A stretch of DNA of 64,000 nt. It comes from Panacagrimonas sp041603235 (GTDB taxonomy: Bacteria; Pseudomonadota; Gammaproteobacteria; Nevskiales; Nevskiaceae). Positions 51,414 to 60,602 of this stretch are shown here, one piece after another. Each line of letters opens with the position of its first letter. Positions within the stretch are counted from its first letter, which is position 1. Both the position numbers and the translations under genes were made by a program. The stretch is from assembly GCA_041603235.1 (NCBI GenBank), contig JBFIES010000009.1, positions 113,492-177,491 on the forward strand. The letters run 5' to 3'. Below the pieces are notes generated by a model that made no database searches, was not told where the DNA came from, and saw only the letters and a program-made list of their open reading frames with translations.

Positions 51414-53357
51414 TTACTCCGAGTCCTTGAGCTTGCGACGCAGTGTCGCAAGGCTGCCACTGATATCGGGCAGTTCGGGAGACAGCTCAAGGCCGGCCAG
51501 ACGATCAAGCTCCGCTTTCATGGCCTTGACTGAGGTGTCCTGAGCACGGAACTGTTTGCTCAGCCACGCCGATGCCGAGATCAGCTGTGCGCGCATGGCG
51601 GCGCTGTTGCCCTTGAGCAGGGACACGTGCGCTCCTTCCAGCTTCAGAGTGAGAATGTCGAACACTGCCGTTTCCGCTTCAGGTGACAGCAGGCGAAGAA
51701 CCTCGGCGTCATCATCACGACGAATGGTGAACAGGCTCTGCGCCGCAGCTTTTGCCGACTGCACAAAGCGATCCCATCCGGCGTCGAGTTCAACCGTTGC
51801 CTGGTCACGCTCTTCCGGTGTCTTGAACTCGCTTGGAGCCTGCGTGGCCAGCGGCAGGTCGGGAATCTTCTGGATCAGGCTGGCCAGGCTCAGTGACGCG
51901 GCACTGGCATCGGGTACCGGCACTGCGCGCAAGGCGGTCAACTCGTCTGCCAGCTTGGCCCGGACGCTGAACATTTGCGGGTCAGCCAGACGAGCCAGAC
52001 GAGCATCCGCGCCTTCCATCGCGGCCAGCGCGCCGCGCACGTCGCCGGCGATCTGCAGTCGATCATTGGCCAGCGTCAGCAGGTGTTCGACCGAGGCCAG
52101 TTCAAAGCGGGCACGCCCGCCGGAAATTTCTGCGCTGATCCGGCTGATCTGGCTCAGGCCGTCGTCGAGCTTCTTCTTGAGGTCGTCGAGATCACCGCCG
52201 CTGGCTTCGTTCTTGCGGACCAGCTCGCCCAGGTCGTCCTTGAGATTGCTCGCCACCATGGCATTGCCTTCAACGCGGTTTCCGAGTTGCAGGACCTTGT
52301 CGTTCTGATCTTCGATGCGGGTCAGCAGCTGGGTGCGTTCCTGAATCAGCAGCCATCCGGCATATCCGACTACCGCGAGCAAACCAAGGATGATGACGCC
52401 CATGGCGACCGCTACAAAGGCGCTGCCCTTGGTGCCAGACGCCTTCTGCTCAGGAGCGGGCGCTGCTACGGGTTCGGCTGACGGTTCGATTTTGGGTTCT
52501 GGCTTCGACGTTTCAGGCGCCACTGTATTCGTGGTTGCCTGATTGGCTTCGCCGGAATCGGATTCGGTCGCTTTTGCGTCGTTGGTCATATCTATAGGGT
52601 CTGGTACTTGCGCAAAAGCCTGCGCCAAACATTCAATCAGGGTTTCGTCGGAAGTGTGCTCGGGTGCGCTCACATTGGCAAAGCCGAGCGACCGGGCAAG
52701 TTCTATCACACGCAGGCTTGGCACGACCACCGGGCGGCTGAGCAGCAAAGGACGATCCGATGGCTCCGTCAGCTCGAAAAGCCGCTCCAGCCCTTCGCCG
52801 CTGCTCAGGATGATGCCGTCAGCTTGTTCGAGCCGGGAGTGAACGAACTCTGCCGAATGCTCGATTGCGTGTCGGCGGTAGAGCGCCAGTTCCGTGACCC
52901 GGGCTCCACTCGCCTGCAGGCCGGAAGACAGGGTCGTGCGTCCACCCTGGCCTGTACAGATCAGGAAGCGCTGGTCTGAGGTCTGCCTGAGTTCGGGCAG
53001 GGCCAGCAGGGCTTCGCTATTGCTGCCGCTGCTGGCGGTACGGATATCGGTGCTGCGCTCGCTGTCGCGAAGAAGCTGGGCGGTTGCCCTGCCGATCGCA
53101 TAGCAAACTGGCCACGGACCCGGATCGAGCTCAGCGGCGATGCGCACGGCGTTGGTGCTGGTAAAAAGCCAGGCTTGAGCATCACGGTGGCTGTCGAGTA
53201 CCGCACGGTGTTCCGCTTGCGTACCGACGGCCTGGATGCTGAACAGGGGCAGTTCACTGCAGTGTGCGCCACGGGCTTCCAGCTGGCGACGCATCTCATG
53301 CGATTGGGCTTGGGGGCGCGTGACCAGCACCTTCTTGCCGTGGAGTGGGCGCGTCAT
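51414..53357 (-). CDS. HemD-HemX fusion: uroporphyrinogen-III synthase plus HemX
   Basis: From the ATG at 53357 this is a 647-residue fusion. Residues 1-250 are uroporphyrinogen-III synthase (HemD), with GKKVLVTRPQAQS at the start and IILSSGEGLERLFEL in the second lobe. Residues 255-310 are a Glu/Ala/Pro-rich linker. One transmembrane helix (about 312-338) follows, then the HemX coiled-coil and helical domain (about 340-647). In Pseudomonas and E. coli these are two genes. Met257 (MTNDAKATES) sits where a separate HemX could begin, but no ribosome-binding site precedes it. HemD cyclises hydroxymethylbilane from HemC; the fusion would anchor it to the membrane. Confidence 0.92.
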   Translation of the reverse strand: MTRPLHGKKVLVTRPQAQSHEMRRQLEARGAHCSELPLFSIQAVGTQAEHRAVLDSHRDAQAWLFTSTNAVRIAAELDPGPWPVCYAIGRATAQLLRDSERSTDIRTASSGSNSEALLALPELRQTSDQRFLICTGQGGRTTLSSGLQASGARVTELALYRRHAIEHSAEFVHSRLEQADGIILSSGEGLERLFELTEPSDRPLLLSRPVVVPSLRVIELARSLGFANVSAPEHTSDETLIECLAQAFAQVPDPIDMTNDAKATESDSGEANQATTNTVAPETSKPEPKIEPSAEPVAAPAPEQKASGTKGSAFVAVAMGVIILGLLAVVGYAGWLLIQERTQLLTRIEDQNDKVLQLGNRVEGNAMVASNLKDDLGELVRKNEASGGDLDDLKKKLDDGLSQISRISAEISGGRARFELASVEHLLTLANDRLQIAGDVRGALAAMEGADARLARLADPQMFSVRAKLADELTALRAVPVPDASAASLSLASLIQKIPDLPLATQAPSEFKTPEERDQATVELDAGWDRFVQSAKAAAQSLFTIRRDDDAEVLRLLSPEAETAVFDILTLKLEGAHVSLLKGNSAAMRAQLISASAWLSKQFRAQDTSVKAMKAELDRLAGLELSPELPDISGSLATLRRKLKDSE

Positions 53358-53397
53358 TCTTGATGCGGTTCCTTTTGCGACGGGAGCGGCCCCGGCA

Positions 53398-54330
53398 TCA
53401 AACGACGATCCCCAATGCGCCGAGGATATCTCGCGCACCCATGGCGATTAGCTTCTCCGCAAGCTCGGCGCCGATTCGAGCTGCGTCCTGCGTGGCGCCC
53501 TGCATCGATTGGCGCACGTGGCGCGAGCCGTCGGGAGCGCCGACCATGCCATCCAGCGTGACCTGTCCGTCCTGTACAAGGGCATGTCCTGCCACCGGTA
53601 CTGTGCAGGCCCCGCCGAGACGCTCGTTCATCGCTCTTTCTGCGGCCAGGCGAATCTCGGATGTCTCGTCGTTGAGCTGGGCCAGCAGCCGGCTGGTGTT
53701 CTGGTCGCCTTCGCGCGCTTCAATGCCGACAATGCCCTGACCGATGGCCGGAACGAATTGCCCGACGTCCAGTGACTGAGTGATGCGCGATGCCATGCCC
53801 AGGCGTTTCAGCCCGGCGCTGGCCAGCAGGATCGCGTCGAACTGGCCGTCGTCCAGGCGTTTGAGTCGGGAGCCGACGTTGCCGCGCAACATCGAGATGC
53901 GCAGGTCCGGTCGATTGATTTTCAGCAGGGCTTGCCGGCGCAGGCTTGCCGTACCCACATGCGCGCCTTCGGGCAATTCGTCCAGGCTCGCATAGCGCTG
54001 TGAGACCAGCGCATCACGCGGATCCTCCCCGGCCAGAAAGCTGATCAGTTTCAAGCCTTCCGGCTGCCTTGCAGGAACATCCTTCATTGAATGAACCGCG
54101 ATGTCCGCTCTGCCGTCGAGCAACGCCAGTTCCAGTTCCTTGACGAACAGCCCCTTGCCGCCCGAGGCGGCCAGCGTGTCCGACTGCAGTTGATCGCCGC
54201 GCGTCGTCATCGGAACCAGCGTCACGCGCAGGCCGGGATGTGCCGATTCCAGGCGCGTTTTCACGTGTTCGGCCTGCCACAGTGCAAGCGGTGACTCGCG
54301 CGTGGCGATCCGTATTTCAGACAGGCTCAA
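53398..54330 (-). CDS. hemC: Porphobilinogen deaminase (hydroxymethylbilane synthase)
   Basis: This 310-residue enzyme has the family N-terminus (IRIATRESPLALWQAEHV), the substrate-binding VHSMKDVP and the TASLRRQ segment. Cys242 in LGGACTVPVA is the attachment site of the dipyrromethane cofactor, at the same number as I recall for E. coli. It joins four porphobilinogens into hydroxymethylbilane for HemD. The gene lies 40 bases before hemDX and 58 bases after algR on the same strand, an arrangement conserved in Pseudomonas. Confidence 0.96.
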   Translation of the reverse strand: MSLSEIRIATRESPLALWQAEHVKTRLESAHPGLRVTLVPMTTRGDQLQSDTLAASGGKGLFVKELELALLDGRADIAVHSMKDVPARQPEGLKLISFLAGEDPRDALVSQRYASLDELPEGAHVGTASLRRQALLKINRPDLRISMLRGNVGSRLKRLDDGQFDAILLASAGLKRLGMASRITQSLDVGQFVPAIGQGIVGIEAREGDQNTSRLLAQLNDETSEIRLAAERAMNERLGGACTVPVAGHALVQDGQVTLDGMVGAPDGSRHVRQSMQGATQDAARIGAELAEKLIAMGARDILGALGIVV

Positions 54331-54388
54331 GACGAAACAATCTCGTGTCGATGTTCAATGCAGGCTGTGTGCGAGATCTGTGCCCGCA

Positions 54389-55129
54389 TCATGATTGTTC
54401 GGTCAGAAAGCGTCGGACTTCGGCCAGCCGGCGTCGCGATACCGGCAGTGGATTGCTGGCGTGCTTCATGGTGAGCCAATGCAACTGCTCGCCACTGCGA
54501 TCACGTTCAAGGCCGGCGATGAAGCGGGTGGCAACCAGAGCTTTGCGGTGTACGCGCAGAAACCAGGGTGCGAAATCGTCTTCCAGTGTCTTGAGCGACT
54601 CTTCGATCAGGACTTCGCCGTGCAGGTGACAGACCGTGGTGTATTTCTGGTCGGCAAGAAAATACACGATGTCCTCTGCCGGTACGCGCATCAGGCCTTC
54701 GCGCGTTGTCGCCGTTACAAATTCGCGTTTGGGCTTGGCGTCCTCGGACTGGCTGCGAGGCCGCTGTGCACGGTTGGGTCGGCGAGCGCTTTGCAGCGCC
54801 TCCTTGAGCTTCTCCAATCGGATCGGCTTGAGCAGGTAACCCGCAGCCTTGGCGTCGAAAGCCGACAGCGCATGTTCGGAATAGGCTGTGGTGAAGATCA
54901 CCGCTGGTGGCGGATCGTATTCGGCCAGGCTGCGCGCAACATGCAGGCCGTCCACGCCTCCCATGCGGATATCCAGCAGCACCAGATCCGGCTCCTCGTT
55001 GTCGATGACATCGAGTGCAGACTCGCCGTCAGCGGCTTCGCCAACGACCTCGTAACCGGGAAATTCCTGTAATAGCCGCTTCAGCCTTTCGCGGGCCAGG
55101 GATTCGTCATCAACAACGACCACTCTCAT
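54389..55129 (-). CDS. algR: AlgR/LytTR-type response regulator
   Basis: The product has 246 residues from the ATG at 55129. The receiver domain (1-125) has Asp8/Asp9 in VVVVDDESLAR, the phospho-acceptor Asp53 in LLDIRMGGVDG and Lys near 102. The C-terminal LytTR DNA-binding domain (about 145-246) includes VPAEDIVYFLADQKYTTV, HRKALVATRFI and PVSRRRLAEVRRFL. In Pseudomonas AlgR controls alginate, twitching motility and surface traits. It lies ten bases after algZ, its sensor partner. Confidence 0.92.
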   Translation of the reverse strand: MRVVVVDDESLARERLKRLLQEFPGYEVVGEAADGESALDVIDNEEPDLVLLDIRMGGVDGLHVARSLAEYDPPPAVIFTTAYSEHALSAFDAKAAGYLLKPIRLEKLKEALQSARRPNRAQRPRSQSEDAKPKREFVTATTREGLMRVPAEDIVYFLADQKYTTVCHLHGEVLIEESLKTLEDDFAPWFLRVHRKALVATRFIAGLERDRSGEQLHWLTMKHASNPLPVSRRRLAEVRRFLTEQS

Positions 55130-55139
55130 GTGTTCTGCC

Positions 55140-56216
55140 TCATGTTGACTCGCCTCCAGCCAGTATTGTTTGTTCGGGTATCGAGAGTCTGGCACGCCAG
55201 ATGCCCTGATCGGGACCTAGCTCCAGTCTTCCGCGCTCACCGTAAATGAGGTTGAGGCGGCTCGCAATATTGTCGATCGCGATCTGGTTGCCATGACTCT
55301 TGTTCTTGTCGTCCGGCGGAAGTGGGTTCTCGACTTCCACGATGAGAATCTTCTGCGCCGTATAGATATTGATATTGATAATGCCGTGCTCGGCAAGCTT
55401 GGACACGCCATGGTAGACCGCGTTTTCGATCAAGGGCTGGATGATCAACATCGGAACCGGCCAGTTCAAAAGATTCTCCGAGACGTCCCAGTTGACCTCC
55501 AGCTTGGTGCCCAGCCGCGCCTTTTCGATGCGCAGATAGGCGTTGCAAACTCCGATTTCATCGACCAGCGGGGCCATGCGACCTGCTTTCTCAAGGCTTG
55601 CACGAAAGACGTCGGCGAGATCCTCCACCATCAGTTCTGCTTCGGCGGGACGAATCATGATCAGGGCCGCGAGGCTGTTGAGCGCATTGAAGAAGAAATG
55701 TGGGCGGATGCGTGCGGTCAAGGCCTGAAAGCGCGACTCGCCTTCGGCGTGAACCTGTTCGCGCCACTGGTGGCGTGTCCAGAAGTAGCGAAGCAACATC
55801 AGCGAGACGATGGCGGCGATACAGGTGTGGCGAAGGACGAAAGAAATGCGCGGATCGTTCGGGTCGAGAATGCCGAAGCTGGGGCTGGTCCCGAAGTGCC
55901 ATGCCACATTGGACAGCACCATGACGATGACGATCAGGGTGACCCAACAGGTAAAGAAGACCACGCCCGCCCTCGCGATATGAAACAGACGCCTCAAGGC
56001 ACACAGGGCTGCGCCGCCGCACAAGCCGATCCACTGCATGTAGAGCGAAAGCAGGGCAAGTCGACGCGGGAGGTCGGTGCCTGGATCTGCCCCTGCCAGC
56101 GTGAAGCAGATGGCCACCAGTTCCATGATCATGGCCATCAGCAAAAGGGCTGGGCCCGAGCAGAAGTCTGGAATCAGACTCGGTGGCTTGTTGGACGCGG
56201 GGTTGATGCGCTTCAT
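55140..56216 (-). CDS. algZ: AlgZ/FimS sensor histidine kinase
   Basis: From the ATG at 56216 the protein has 358 residues. Four to five membrane helices (about 22-42, 55-73, 82-103 and 130-146) lead to a His_kinase domain of the LytS/YehU class: phospho-acceptor His173 in RIRPHFFFNALNSL, then PMLIIQPLIENAVYHG as the N-box. Glycine boxes are degenerate (NQIAIDNIASRLNLIYG), as in FimS. It pairs with AlgR. The in-frame extension to 56366 runs into the divergent argH and is rejected. The 85-base divergent spacer with argH matches the Pseudomonas arrangement. Confidence 0.9.
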   Translation of the reverse strand: MKRINPASNKPPSLIPDFCSGPALLLMAMIMELVAICFTLAGADPGTDLPRRLALLSLYMQWIGLCGGAALCALRRLFHIARAGVVFFTCWVTLIVIVMVLSNVAWHFGTSPSFGILDPNDPRISFVLRHTCIAAIVSLMLLRYFWTRHQWREQVHAEGESRFQALTARIRPHFFFNALNSLAALIMIRPAEAELMVEDLADVFRASLEKAGRMAPLVDEIGVCNAYLRIEKARLGTKLEVNWDVSENLLNWPVPMLIIQPLIENAVYHGVSKLAEHGIININIYTAQKILIVEVENPLPPDDKNKSHGNQIAIDNIASRLNLIYGERGRLELGPDQGIWRARLSIPEQTILAGGEST

Positions 56217-56301
56217 CGGCTCGATTCTATCTGCTTGGAGCCGATGAATCGGTACGACAAGATAGAATCCCGCATTTCCAGAACCGATCCGGATCAATTT
56301 G

Positions 56302-57690
56302 ATGAGCAGTGGCAGCAATACCAAGCTTTGGGGTGGACGATTCAGCGAATCAACCTCCGACATCATGGAGGCCTTCAGCGAGTCGGTCAGTTTTGATGCG
56401 CGTCTCTATCGTCAGGACATTGCCGCTAGCCAGGCGCACGCACGCATGCTTGGTCGGGTGGGCGTGCTCAGCGCGGCGGATGTCGAAGCCATTGTGACCG
56501 GGCTTGATCAGATCCGCGGCGAGATCGACGCGGGTCAATTTGAGTGGAAGGCCGAGCTTGAAGACCTTCATATGAATATCGAGTCGGCCCTGACCCAGAG
56601 AATTGGGGAGGCCGGCAAGCGGCTGCACACGGGTCGTTCTCGAAATGATCAGGTGGCAACGGATGTGCGCCTGTACCTGCGCGATGCGATCGACGCCTTG
56701 ACGGAGGTCGCGCTCAAGCTCTCTGAAGGTCTGCTCGATCTGGCCGAGCGCGAGGCAGACAGCGTGATGCCCGGCTTTACGCATCTGCAGATTGCACAGC
56801 CGGTCACGTTCGGGCACCACATGCTGGCCTGGCGGGAGCAATTGCTGCGCGATATCGACCGGCTGCGCGATGCACGCAAACGTTTGAATGTCCTTCCGCT
56901 GGGGTCTGCCGCGCTGGCCGGCACGGTCTACCCGATTGATCGCGACTTTGTTGCCCGGGAGCTGGGCTTTGACGCGATCTCCGAGAATTCGCTCGATGCT
57001 GTCAGCGATCGTGACTTCTCGATCGAGTTCTGCGCAACGGCGAGCATCCTGATGGTGCATCTGTCTCGGTGGAGTGAGGAACTGATCCTGTGGTCCTCCC
57101 CGATGTTCGGCTTTGTAGATCTGCCCGACCGCTTCTGCACTGGCTCTTCAATCATGCCGCAGAAGAAAAATCCGGATGTGCCGGAGCTGGTACGTGGCAA
57201 GACAGGTCGAGTCATCGGCGACCTGAACACTTTGCTGGTGCTCATGAAGGGCCAGCCATTGGCTTACAACCGTGACAATCAGGAAGACAAGGAACCTCTG
57301 TTTGACGCCGTGGATACGCTCGGCGCTTGCCTGAGGATCTATTCGGAATTGATTCCAGCCGTGTCCGTCAATCGCGACAAATGCCGCGCTGCGGCAGCGG
57401 CAGGCTTCTCAACCGCGACGGATCTTGCCGATTATCTGGTCAAGAAAGGCTTGCCATTTCGCGATGCACACCACGCCGTCGGAAGCGCGGTGGCGCACGC
57501 GGTCAAGAAATCCTGTGATCTGTCGGAGCTCAGTCTCGCCGAGCTTCAGTCCTTTTCCGATCTGGTCAGCGAAGATGTATTTGCATCCATAACGCTGGAG
57601 GGCTCACTGGCCGCGCGCAATCATTACGGAGCTACCAGCCCGGCTCAGGTGCGCGCTGCCATAGAGCGAGCACGTAAAGCGGGCACCTAG
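56302..57690 (+). CDS. argH: Argininosuccinate lyase
   Basis: The 462-residue product starts at the ATG at 56302. The fumarase-superfamily signature is GSSIMPQKKNPD (about 285-296) with the catalytic Ser, and the other conserved regions are LHTGRSRNDQVATD and the GFTHLQIAQPVTFGHH loop with the catalytic His. The enzyme splits argininosuccinate to arginine and fumarate, the last step of arginine synthesis. It is divergent from algZ and convergent with ppk1, whose stop is 16 bases away. Confidence 0.96.
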   Translation: MSSGSNTKLWGGRFSESTSDIMEAFSESVSFDARLYRQDIAASQAHARMLGRVGVLSAADVEAIVTGLDQIRGEIDAGQFEWKAELEDLHMNIESALTQRIGEAGKRLHTGRSRNDQVATDVRLYLRDAIDALTEVALKLSEGLLDLAEREADSVMPGFTHLQIAQPVTFGHHMLAWREQLLRDIDRLRDARKRLNVLPLGSAALAGTVYPIDRDFVARELGFDAISENSLDAVSDRDFSIEFCATASILMVHLSRWSEELILWSSPMFGFVDLPDRFCTGSSIMPQKKNPDVPELVRGKTGRVIGDLNTLLVLMKGQPLAYNRDNQEDKEPLFDAVDTLGACLRIYSELIPAVSVNRDKCRAAAAAGFSTATDLADYLVKKGLPFRDAHHAVGSAVAHAVKKSCDLSELSLAELQSFSDLVSEDVFASITLEGSLAARNHYGATSPAQVRAAIERARKAGT

Positions 57691-57706
57691 GTCGCGGGAC
57701 CTCGCC

Positions 57707-59776
57707 TCAGTTCTGCAAGGGCCTGAGCTGTACCGGGACGACGGCCTTCTCGCCCTTGTCGGGCATGATTCGCTGGTAACTCCCGTCTGGCTGCAGCGCC
57801 CAGGTTTGCGCCTTGTCGGCGAGATACGCTTCCAGGTCGGATACGACCTGGTTGCGCAGGCGTTTGTCCTTGAGGGGGAAGGCAATCTCCACCCGGCGGA
57901 ACAGGTTGCGCTCCATCCAGTCCGCGCTGGAAAGCCAGACCTCAGGCTCCGTGCCGTGACCAAATACAAACACGCGATGGTGCTCCAGAAAGCGGCCAAC
58001 GATGGAGCGAACGCGAATATTCTCGGACAGGCCGGGTACACCCGGGCGTAGCGAGCACATGCCACGTACGATCAGGTCAACCTGTACGCCTGCTTTTGAG
58101 GCTTCGTAAAGGTGGCTGATGATCTGTGGTTCAACCAATGAATTCATCTTTGCCAATACTCGCGCCGGCTTTCCAGCCTGAGCCGCCTTGATTTCACGGT
58201 CAATGCGTTCGTGCAGGCCGTTGACCAAAGTGAATGGTGACTGCAGCAGGTCATGCAGCTTGATCACTTTTCCGAGGGAAGTCAGCTGCAGGAAAACTGC
58301 GTGAACGTCGCGGCAAATATTGGCGTCGGCGGTAAACAGGCCGTAGTCCGTGTACAGCCGTGCGGTCTTGGGGTGATAGTTGCCCGTGCCCAGGTGCACG
58401 TAATTTCTAAGGCCCTGATCCTCGCGGCGGATGACGAGGCACATTTTGGCGTGGGTCTTGTAACCAACCACGCCATACACCACATGTGCGCCAACGGCTT
58501 GCAGGCGCTCAGCCAGATCGATGTTGTCGGCCTCGTCAAACCGGGCGCGCAGTTCAACGACGACGGTGACTTCCTTGGCGTTCTTGGCGGCTTCCACCAA
58601 AGCGTCAACGACCGGTGATTTCGCGCCGGTGCGATAAAGCGTCTGCTTGATGGCCAGCACTCGAGGGTCGCGCGCCGCCTGGCGCAGAAACTCCACCACC
58701 GGCATGAACGAATCGTAAGGGTGATGCAGCAGATGATCCTTGTCTCGGATCGATGCAAACAGATCGCCGGTCAGCAATTTGGGAACGTGCTGGATGAAGG
58801 GTTCGTACTTGAGGTCGGGGCGATCAATCAGGTCCGGCACTGCCATCAATCGCATCAGATTGACCGGGCCGTTGACCTGATAGACGTCATGTTCGGCCAG
58901 GCTGAGCTCCTTCATCAGGTGCTGCCACATGGCATCAGGGCAGTTATGGGCCACTTCCAGGCGCACCGAGGTGCCCCACTGACGCTGAGACAACTCGTCT
59001 TCCAGTGCCTCGGCAAGATCCTTCGCCTCTTCTTCATCAACGAAGAGATCCGAGTCACGGGTGACGCGAAATTGATAGCAGCCGCTGGCCTCCATGCCTG
59101 GAAAGAGGTCATCAACGTAGGCGTGGATTACGCTCGACAGGAAGACAAAATCATTCGGGCCTGCGCCGCGAACATCAGACGGAATCTGAATCAGTCTTGG
59201 CAATGCGCGCGGCGCCTGCACAACGGCAAGCCCGGTATTGCGGCCAAAGGCATCCTTGCCGGACAAGGAAACCACGAAGTTGAGTGATTTATTGAGAATC
59301 CGTGGAAACGGATGGGCGGGATCAAGCCCAATGGGAGACAGGACTGGCAACAACTCGGTGGTGAAATATTCGCGCAGCCATTTGTCTTGTTGCGTGGTCC
59401 ATTCGGATCGACGCAGGAATCGAATTTTCTCTTGTTCCAGAGCGGGCACGATGACGTCGTTGAAGACTCGATACTGTTCTTCGACAAGAGCGTGAGTCTG
59501 CGTCGCGATGGCGGCGAGTACTTCGTGGGGCAACATTCCATCTGCTCCACGTTGTGGCGCGGGGGCCTCTGCCATCTGCTTGAGTCCCGACACACGAATC
59601 TCAAAAAACTCATCAAGATTGGCGCTGGAAATGCACAAAAACTTAAGGCGTTCCAGAATCGGGATGGTGTCGTCTTTGGCCTGGTCGAGTACGCGCCGGT
59701 TGAACTCGAGCAGCGACAGCTCCCGGTTGATGTAGAGATCGGCTGCTTGAAATTCGACTTTTGCGGGTGCGTCCAC
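57707..59776 (-). CDS. ppk1: Polyphosphate kinase 1
   Basis: This 689-residue enzyme contains all four Ppk1 domains: N (residues 15-115, YINRELSLLEFNRRVLDQA), head, and two phospholipase-D-like C domains. The catalytic His is in GYKTHAKMCLVIRRE (about residue 440), and the second conserved pair in LEHHRVFVFGHG is also present. GTGNYHPKTARLYTDYG is the usual following segment. It makes polyphosphate from ATP reversibly. No exopolyphosphatase (ppx) gene lies beside it here, unlike in many gammaproteobacteria. Confidence 0.96.
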   Translation of the reverse strand: MDAPAKVEFQAADLYINRELSLLEFNRRVLDQAKDDTIPILERLKFLCISSANLDEFFEIRVSGLKQMAEAPAPQRGADGMLPHEVLAAIATQTHALVEEQYRVFNDVIVPALEQEKIRFLRRSEWTTQQDKWLREYFTTELLPVLSPIGLDPAHPFPRILNKSLNFVVSLSGKDAFGRNTGLAVVQAPRALPRLIQIPSDVRGAGPNDFVFLSSVIHAYVDDLFPGMEASGCYQFRVTRDSDLFVDEEEAKDLAEALEDELSQRQWGTSVRLEVAHNCPDAMWQHLMKELSLAEHDVYQVNGPVNLMRLMAVPDLIDRPDLKYEPFIQHVPKLLTGDLFASIRDKDHLLHHPYDSFMPVVEFLRQAARDPRVLAIKQTLYRTGAKSPVVDALVEAAKNAKEVTVVVELRARFDEADNIDLAERLQAVGAHVVYGVVGYKTHAKMCLVIRREDQGLRNYVHLGTGNYHPKTARLYTDYGLFTADANICRDVHAVFLQLTSLGKVIKLHDLLQSPFTLVNGLHERIDREIKAAQAGKPARVLAKMNSLVEPQIISHLYEASKAGVQVDLIVRGMCSLRPGVPGLSENIRVRSIVGRFLEHHRVFVFGHGTEPEVWLSSADWMERNLFRRVEIAFPLKDKRLRNQVVSDLEAYLADKAQTWALQPDGSYQRIMPDKGEKAVVPVQLRPLQN

Positions 59777-59983
59777 GTGATCTCCGAATGGGCTGTATAT
59801 GCGCTGAAATAGTTGCAGCTTATGAGCGGTGTCGTTTCACCGTGATGACAGGGTGCAATATCGGGCGTCGGCGCCAAACGGTCAACGTCACCGGAAGGCT
59901 GATTTGGTGTCACGCAATTGAAACTTCGTTCCGCCAGCATATCGGCAAATCGTGTTCCCAATGAGGATGGATCGTGAATAGAG

Positions 59984-60592
59984 TTGCTGCTGAACGTTGT
60001 GCTGCTGACCGGGTGTGCTGTTTCGGGGGGTTGGATGGGGGTGGAGGCAGAGAAGAGCTACAGCTCGTCTCCCGCTACGCCAGCTGCTGCTGCCAAAACG
60101 GCTCCGGTGGTTTCAGAGAACAACGATGACTACTACCAGGTGCATAAAGACGGGAGAATCCTGGTGTTCAGCGATCATGAGCACTACAAGATCTGGCAGC
60201 AGACGGGCGAAGTGCCTCTGGCAGTCACCCGGATTGGTGAGGGGCCTGCGGGTGAAACCGTGGTGATGCAGCTCAACAAATCCGAGGCCAACAGCATGGT
60301 CAAGACCGTTGGCTACAAGGGCGCGGCTCAGAGGATGTACGAAGGTGAGCTCGCGGGCTCGGCTGAAGGGTTCTACGGCGAGCTGATCTCAGATTCGAGA
60401 ATCTACGTGTTCGACAACGCCGACAATCTGGCTTCATTCCGAGGCACCGGCCACGTTGCCTGCGGTGTGACTCAGATTGGCGTTGGGCCGGCATCGCAGA
60501 CAGTGGTCTTTGCCCAGAGCTGCGATATGGCGTCCAAATCAAAGCCAGAGATGGCCATCAAACGCTTTCGCCAGCAGTACGCCCTCAACTGA
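59984..60592 (+). CDS. Putative lipoprotein with an internal tandem duplication
   Basis: The 202-residue frame opens with TTG at 59984 after an in-frame stop. The leader LLNVVLLTGC has a lipobox ending at Cys11, which is very short and lacks a positive charge, so the start may be wrong or upstream frameshifted. After an Ala/Ser-rich linker come two similar modules of about 45 residues: GRILVFSDHEHYKIW...VTRIGEGPAGETVV (about 57-95) and SRIYVFDNADNLASF...VTQIGVGPASQTVV (about 137-175). The shared spacing (IxVF, then VTxIGxGP and TVV) indicates an internal duplication. No function is known. It is convergent with a GDPD gene. Confidence 0.6.
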   Translation: MLLNVVLLTGCAVSGGWMGVEAEKSYSSSPATPAAAAKTAPVVSENNDDYYQVHKDGRILVFSDHEHYKIWQQTGEVPLAVTRIGEGPAGETVVMQLNKSEANSMVKTVGYKGAAQRMYEGELAGSAEGFYGELISDSRIYVFDNADNLASFRGTGHVACGVTQIGVGPASQTVVFAQSCDMASKSKPEMAIKRFRQQYALN

Positions 60593-60602
60593 TATCGCTG
60601 AA

